DNA from: RYN-230 sp036509255 | Lineage (GTDB): Bacteria; Actinomycetota; Actinomycetes; Streptosporangiales; Streptosporangiaceae | Direction of reading: 5' to 3' | Length of the DNA stretch: 25,762 nucleotides | Assembly (NCBI GenBank): GCA_036509255.1 | Contig: DATCFY010000014.1 | Location: 1 to 25,762, forward strand | Part shown: positions 23,097-25,762 of the stretch, one piece after another | Layout of the letters: each line of letters begins with the position of its first letter | Numbering within the stretch: the stretch's first letter is position 1 | Translations under genes and position numbers: made by a program | The notes under the pieces: generated by a model | Told to the model about the DNA's origin: nothing | What the model saw: only the letters and a program-made list of their open reading frames with translations | The model's database searches: none

Positions 23097-24550
23097 AACT
23101 GTTCCGCCAGACCGGACTCGACCAGCGGGTGGACGCCGCGGTGGGGTCCTGGGACCTCACCGCACAGCCGCGGGGTGGGAAAGATCTTGCCCGGGTTGCA
23201 CAGCCCCGCGGGGTCGAACGCGCAGCGGAGCAGTTGCATGGTGTCCAGGTCCTCCCGGGTGAACATCCTCGTCATGTACTTGGACTTGTCCGTGCCCACG
23301 CCGTGCTCGCCGGTGATGGAGCCACCGTGCTCGATGCACAGGTCCAGGATGGCCCCGGACACCTCTTCGGCCTTGGCTTCCTCCCCGGGCGTGGCGTCGT
23401 TGTAGAGGACCAGCGGGTGCAGGTTCCCGTCGCCCGCGTGGAACACGTTGGCCACCCGGATCCCGGACCCGGCCGCCAGCGCGGCGATCTTGTCCAGGAC
23501 CTCGCCGAGCGCGGTACGCGGCACCACTCCGTCCTGGACGAGATAGGACGGGGAGATCCTGCCCACCGCGGCGAACGCGGACTTGCGGCCGGCCCAGATC
23601 GCGGCCCGCTCCGCCGGATCCTCCGCCTCCCGGATCTCACTGCAGCCCGCCTGTTGGCATAGCTCCCGCACCGCGGCGCTGTCCCGGCGCACGTCGGCCT
23701 CGGGCCCGTCCAGCTCCACGACCAGGACCGCCCCGGCTCCGGCCGGGTAGTTGCAGGCCACCGCGGCCTCGGCCGCCTCGATGGCCAGCGCGTCCATCAT
23801 CTCGATGGCGGCCGGCAGGATGCCGGCCCCGATGATCGCGGACACGGCGGCCCCGCCCGCGCCGGTGGTCTCGAAGGCGGCCAGCAGCGTGGTGATGACC
23901 TGCGGGATCCTGGTCAGCTTGACCACGATCTTGGTGACGATGCCCAGCGTGCCCTCGGAGCCGGTGAACATGCCGACCAGGTCGTAGCCGGGCGCCGCGC
24001 CGGTGCCGTCGCCCAGCCAGGTCAGCTCACCCGTGGGGGTGACGATCTGCAGGCCCGTCACGTGGTGCACGGTGAAGCCGTGCTTGAGGCAGTGCGCGCC
24101 GCCGGAGTTCTCGGCCACGTTGCCGCCCACCGAGCAGATCACCTGGCTGGACGGGTCCGGGGCGTAAAAGTACCCGTACGGCCGGGCCGCGGTGCTGACC
24201 GCCAGGTTGGTGACGCCCGGTTCCACGATGGCCCGCTGGCTGACCGGGTCGATCGCGATGATCCGTCGCATCCGGGACATCACGATGAGCACGCCGTCGG
24301 TGCGCGGCAGGGCGCCCCCGGACAGGCCGGTCCCCGAGCCCCGGGCCACGAACGGCACCCCGGCCCGGACGCACTCCGCGACCACCGCCGCGACCTGCTC
24401 CGCCGTTTCCGGCAGCACGACCAGGCCGGGGGCGGCACGATGCGAGGTCAGCCCATCACATTCGTAGGTGCGCAGCTCGGCCGGATCCGACACCACCCCG
24501 CCTGGCCCGCAGATCTCGGTCATCCGCGGCACCATCGCCTGGACCGTCAT
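23093..24550 (-). CDS. glcD: Glycolate oxidase FAD-linked subunit GlcD
   Basis: GlcD is the catalytic flavoprotein that oxidises glycolate (and often D-lactate) to glyoxylate. The 485-residue product has the FAD pyrophosphate loop ARGSGTGLSGG (69–79), CSVGGNVAENSGG, GSEGTLGIVTKI (197–208), and the FAD-oxidase C-terminal motifs VFHAGDGNLHP (369–379) and GEHGVGTDKS (414–423). The ATG has GGAGG 4 bases upstream. It is the first gene of glcDEF here and lies 86 bases after the malate synthase gene on the same strand. GlcD-like proteins include D-lactate and 2-hydroxyacid dehydrogenases, but the adjoining glcE and glcF favour glycolate. Confidence 0.95.
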   Translation of the reverse strand: MTVQAMVPRMTEICGPGGVVSDPAELRTYECDGLTSHRAAPGLVVLPETAEQVAAVVAECVRAGVPFVARGSGTGLSGGALPRTDGVLIVMSRMRRIIAIDPVSQRAIVEPGVTNLAVSTAARPYGYFYAPDPSSQVICSVGGNVAENSGGAHCLKHGFTVHHVTGLQIVTPTGELTWLGDGTGAAPGYDLVGMFTGSEGTLGIVTKIVVKLTRIPQVITTLLAAFETTGAGGAAVSAIIGAGILPAAIEMMDALAIEAAEAAVACNYPAGAGAVLVVELDGPEADVRRDSAAVRELCQQAGCSEIREAEDPAERAAIWAGRKSAFAAVGRISPSYLVQDGVVPRTALGEVLDKIAALAAGSGIRVANVFHAGDGNLHPLVLYNDATPGEEAKAEEVSGAILDLCIEHGGSITGEHGVGTDKSKYMTRMFTREDLDTMQLLRCAFDPAGLCNPGKIFPTPRLCGEVPGPHRGVHPLVESGLAEQF

Positions 24551-24558
24551 ACTGCCTC

Positions 24559-24588
24559 CACACTGGCGCTACCCACACTGGCGCCTAC
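24559..24588. repeat. 15-bp-period direct repeat in the glcD leader
   Basis: CACACTGGCGC occurs at 24559–24569 and 24574–24584, 15 bases apart, each followed by TACC (one copy with an extra C). In the glcD direction this reads GGCGCCAGTGTGG-type sequence ending just before the ribosome site. It may be an operator, or one more member of the window's 15-base duplications. Confidence 0.75.
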
Positions 24589-24636
24589 CCTCCAGGGTGC
24601 CTCCTGGCGGCCCGGTAGTCCACGAGGGGGTGCGGG

Positions 24637-25762
24637 TTATGGCATCTCCTCGTAGGCGGGCAGGGTGAGGAAATCCGCGTAGTCGTCGGCCAGGGCGACG
24701 GCGCTGAACAGGGCGGCCGCCTGCTCGAACCGGGGCGCGTCGAAAGCCGGGCCAGCCGCCTCCCGGATGGCCGCCGATTCCTCCGCGATGATCCGCCCGG
24801 CAAGCTCGGGGGTGACCAGCTGGCCGTCGTCCAGGCGGACGCTGTTGTGGATCCACTGCCAGACCTGGGACCGGGAGATCTCGGCCGTCGCCGCGTCCTC
24901 CATCAGGTTGAAGATGGCCACCGCCCCATTCCCGCCGAGCCAGGACGTGAGGTACTGCAGGCCCACGCTGATGTTGTTGCGCAGCCCTGCCTCAGTGATG
25001 GTGCCCGGCGTCTTGCTCACCGCGAGCAGGTCCGCGGCGGACACGCTGACGTCGTCCCGCTGCCGGGTGAGCTGGTTCGGACGGTCACCCAGGGCAGCAT
25101 CGAACACCTCGCGGCACAGCGCGACCAGGTCCGGGTGGGCCACCCAGGACCCGTCGAAACCGTCGGCCGACTCGCGCGTCTTGTCCTCGCGGACCTTGGC
25201 CAGCGCCACCGCGTTCACCTCGGGATCGCGGCGGCTCGGGATGAACGCCGCCATCCCGCCCATCGCGTGTGCGCCCCGCTGGTGGCAGGTCTTCACCAGC
25301 AGCTCGGTGTACGCCCGCATGAACGGGGCGGTCATGGTCACCGAGTTGCGCTCGGGCAGCACGAATTCCTGGCCCCGGTTCCGGAACTTCTTGATCATGC
25401 TGAACAGGTAGTCCCAGCGGCCCGCGTTCAGCCCGGCGCTGTGGTCACGCAGCTCGTAGAGGATCTCCTCCATCTCGAATGCGGCCGGGATGGTCTCGAT
25501 CAGCACGGTGGCCCGGATCGTGCCGCGCGGGATGCCCAGGGTGTCCTGGGCCAGGTTGAAGGCGTCGTTCCAGAGCCGGGCCTCCAGATGGCTCTCGATC
25601 TTGGGCAGGTAGAAGTAGGGGCCGGAGCCCTTCTCCAGCTGGCGGCGGGCGCAGTGGAAGAAATACAGGGCGAAGTCGAACAGGCTCCCTGAGACCCGCT
25701 GGCCGTCCACCAGCATGTGCTTCTCGTCCAGGTGCCAGCCGCGGGGCCGGACCACGATCGTG
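24637..25762 (-). CDS. aceB: Malate synthase A, C-terminal 375 residues (5' end beyond window)
   Basis: Malate synthase condenses glyoxylate with acetyl-CoA to give malate and CoA. The window holds the last 375 residues or so of an enzyme usually about 530–540 long; the start is past base 25762. Visible features are RPRGWHLDEKH, VLIETIPAAFEMEEILYEL, the malate synthase signature RDHSAGLNAGRWDYLF, MGGMAAFIPSRRD, DGFDGSWVAHPDL (containing the likely catalytic aspartate) and NLMEDAATAEISRSQVWQW. The length and motifs are of the A type (aceB), not the larger G type found in the E. coli glc operon. It is followed 86 bases later by glcD, so glyoxylate made by GlcDEF would feed straight into this enzyme. 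Confidence 0.96.
   Translation of the reverse strand, partial: TIVVRPRGWHLDEKHMLVDGQRVSGSLFDFALYFFHCARRQLEKGSGPYFYLPKIESHLEARLWNDAFNLAQDTLGIPRGTIRATVLIETIPAAFEMEEILYELRDHSAGLNAGRWDYLFSMIKKFRNRGQEFVLPERNSVTMTAPFMRAYTELLVKTCHQRGAHAMGGMAAFIPSRRDPEVNAVALAKVREDKTRESADGFDGSWVAHPDLVALCREVFDAALGDRPNQLTRQRDDVSVSAADLLAVSKTPGTITEAGLRNNISVGLQYLTSWLGGNGAVAIFNLMEDAATAEISRSQVWQWIHNSVRLDDGQLVTPELAGRIIAEESAAIREAAGPAFDAPRFEQAAALFSAVALADDYADFLTLPAYEEMP

Overview
This window is about 25.8 kb of very GC-rich DNA. The gene neighbourhood recA–recX–rny–miaB–miaA–dapF, the DUF3046 and DUF4232 families, the frequent GTG/TTG starts and the actinobacterial type of SOS box all indicate a filamentous-type actinomycete. 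Streptosporangiales or a close relative is my best guess, but that is inference. I see no rRNA, tRNA, CRISPR array or insertion sequence. The only mobile element is an intein inside recA.

Layout, left to right. (1) 1–1202, minus strand: a GH25 lysozyme-like hydrolase followed 10 bases later by a LacI-family repressor cut by the window edge. (2) 1369–7206, minus: a full-length Lhr-type DNA-repair helicase and a membrane-anchored septum-formation/DUF4190 protein. (3) 7558–11468: the DNA-repair core, with a DUF3046 protein, a divergent small protein of unknown function, then recA–recX overlapping by 8 bases. Upstream of recA lie a LexA-type SOS box and a match to the LexA-independent RecA-NDp promoter. 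recA carries a 364-residue LAGLIDADG intein at the site used by the Mycobacterium leprae RecA intein, not the M. tuberculosis site. (4) 11469–12220: a gene-free stretch of about 750 bases rich in stem-loops. (5) 12221–20223: rny (RNase Y), a minus-strand S9 peptidase, miaB, a secreted DUF4232 protein, then miaA and dapF, which overlap by 61 bases. MiaA and MiaB act in sequence on A37 of tRNA. (6) 20281–25762, minus: malate synthase A (cut by the window edge), glcD, glcE and glcF. This set would oxidise glycolate to glyoxylate and condense it with acetyl-CoA to give malate.

Beyond the genes, the window contains many short tandem duplications with a period of 15–16 bases (33 in one case, 32 in another). 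They lie mostly just after stop codons, and in several places they copy the stop codon itself. The lhr tail (six copies) and the 29-base perfect repeat after the DUF4190 gene are clearly non-random. The intein, the paired recA promoters, the stop-codon duplications and the structured recX–rny spacer are the parts most worth a second look. I did not find a convincing wholly new multi-gene system here.
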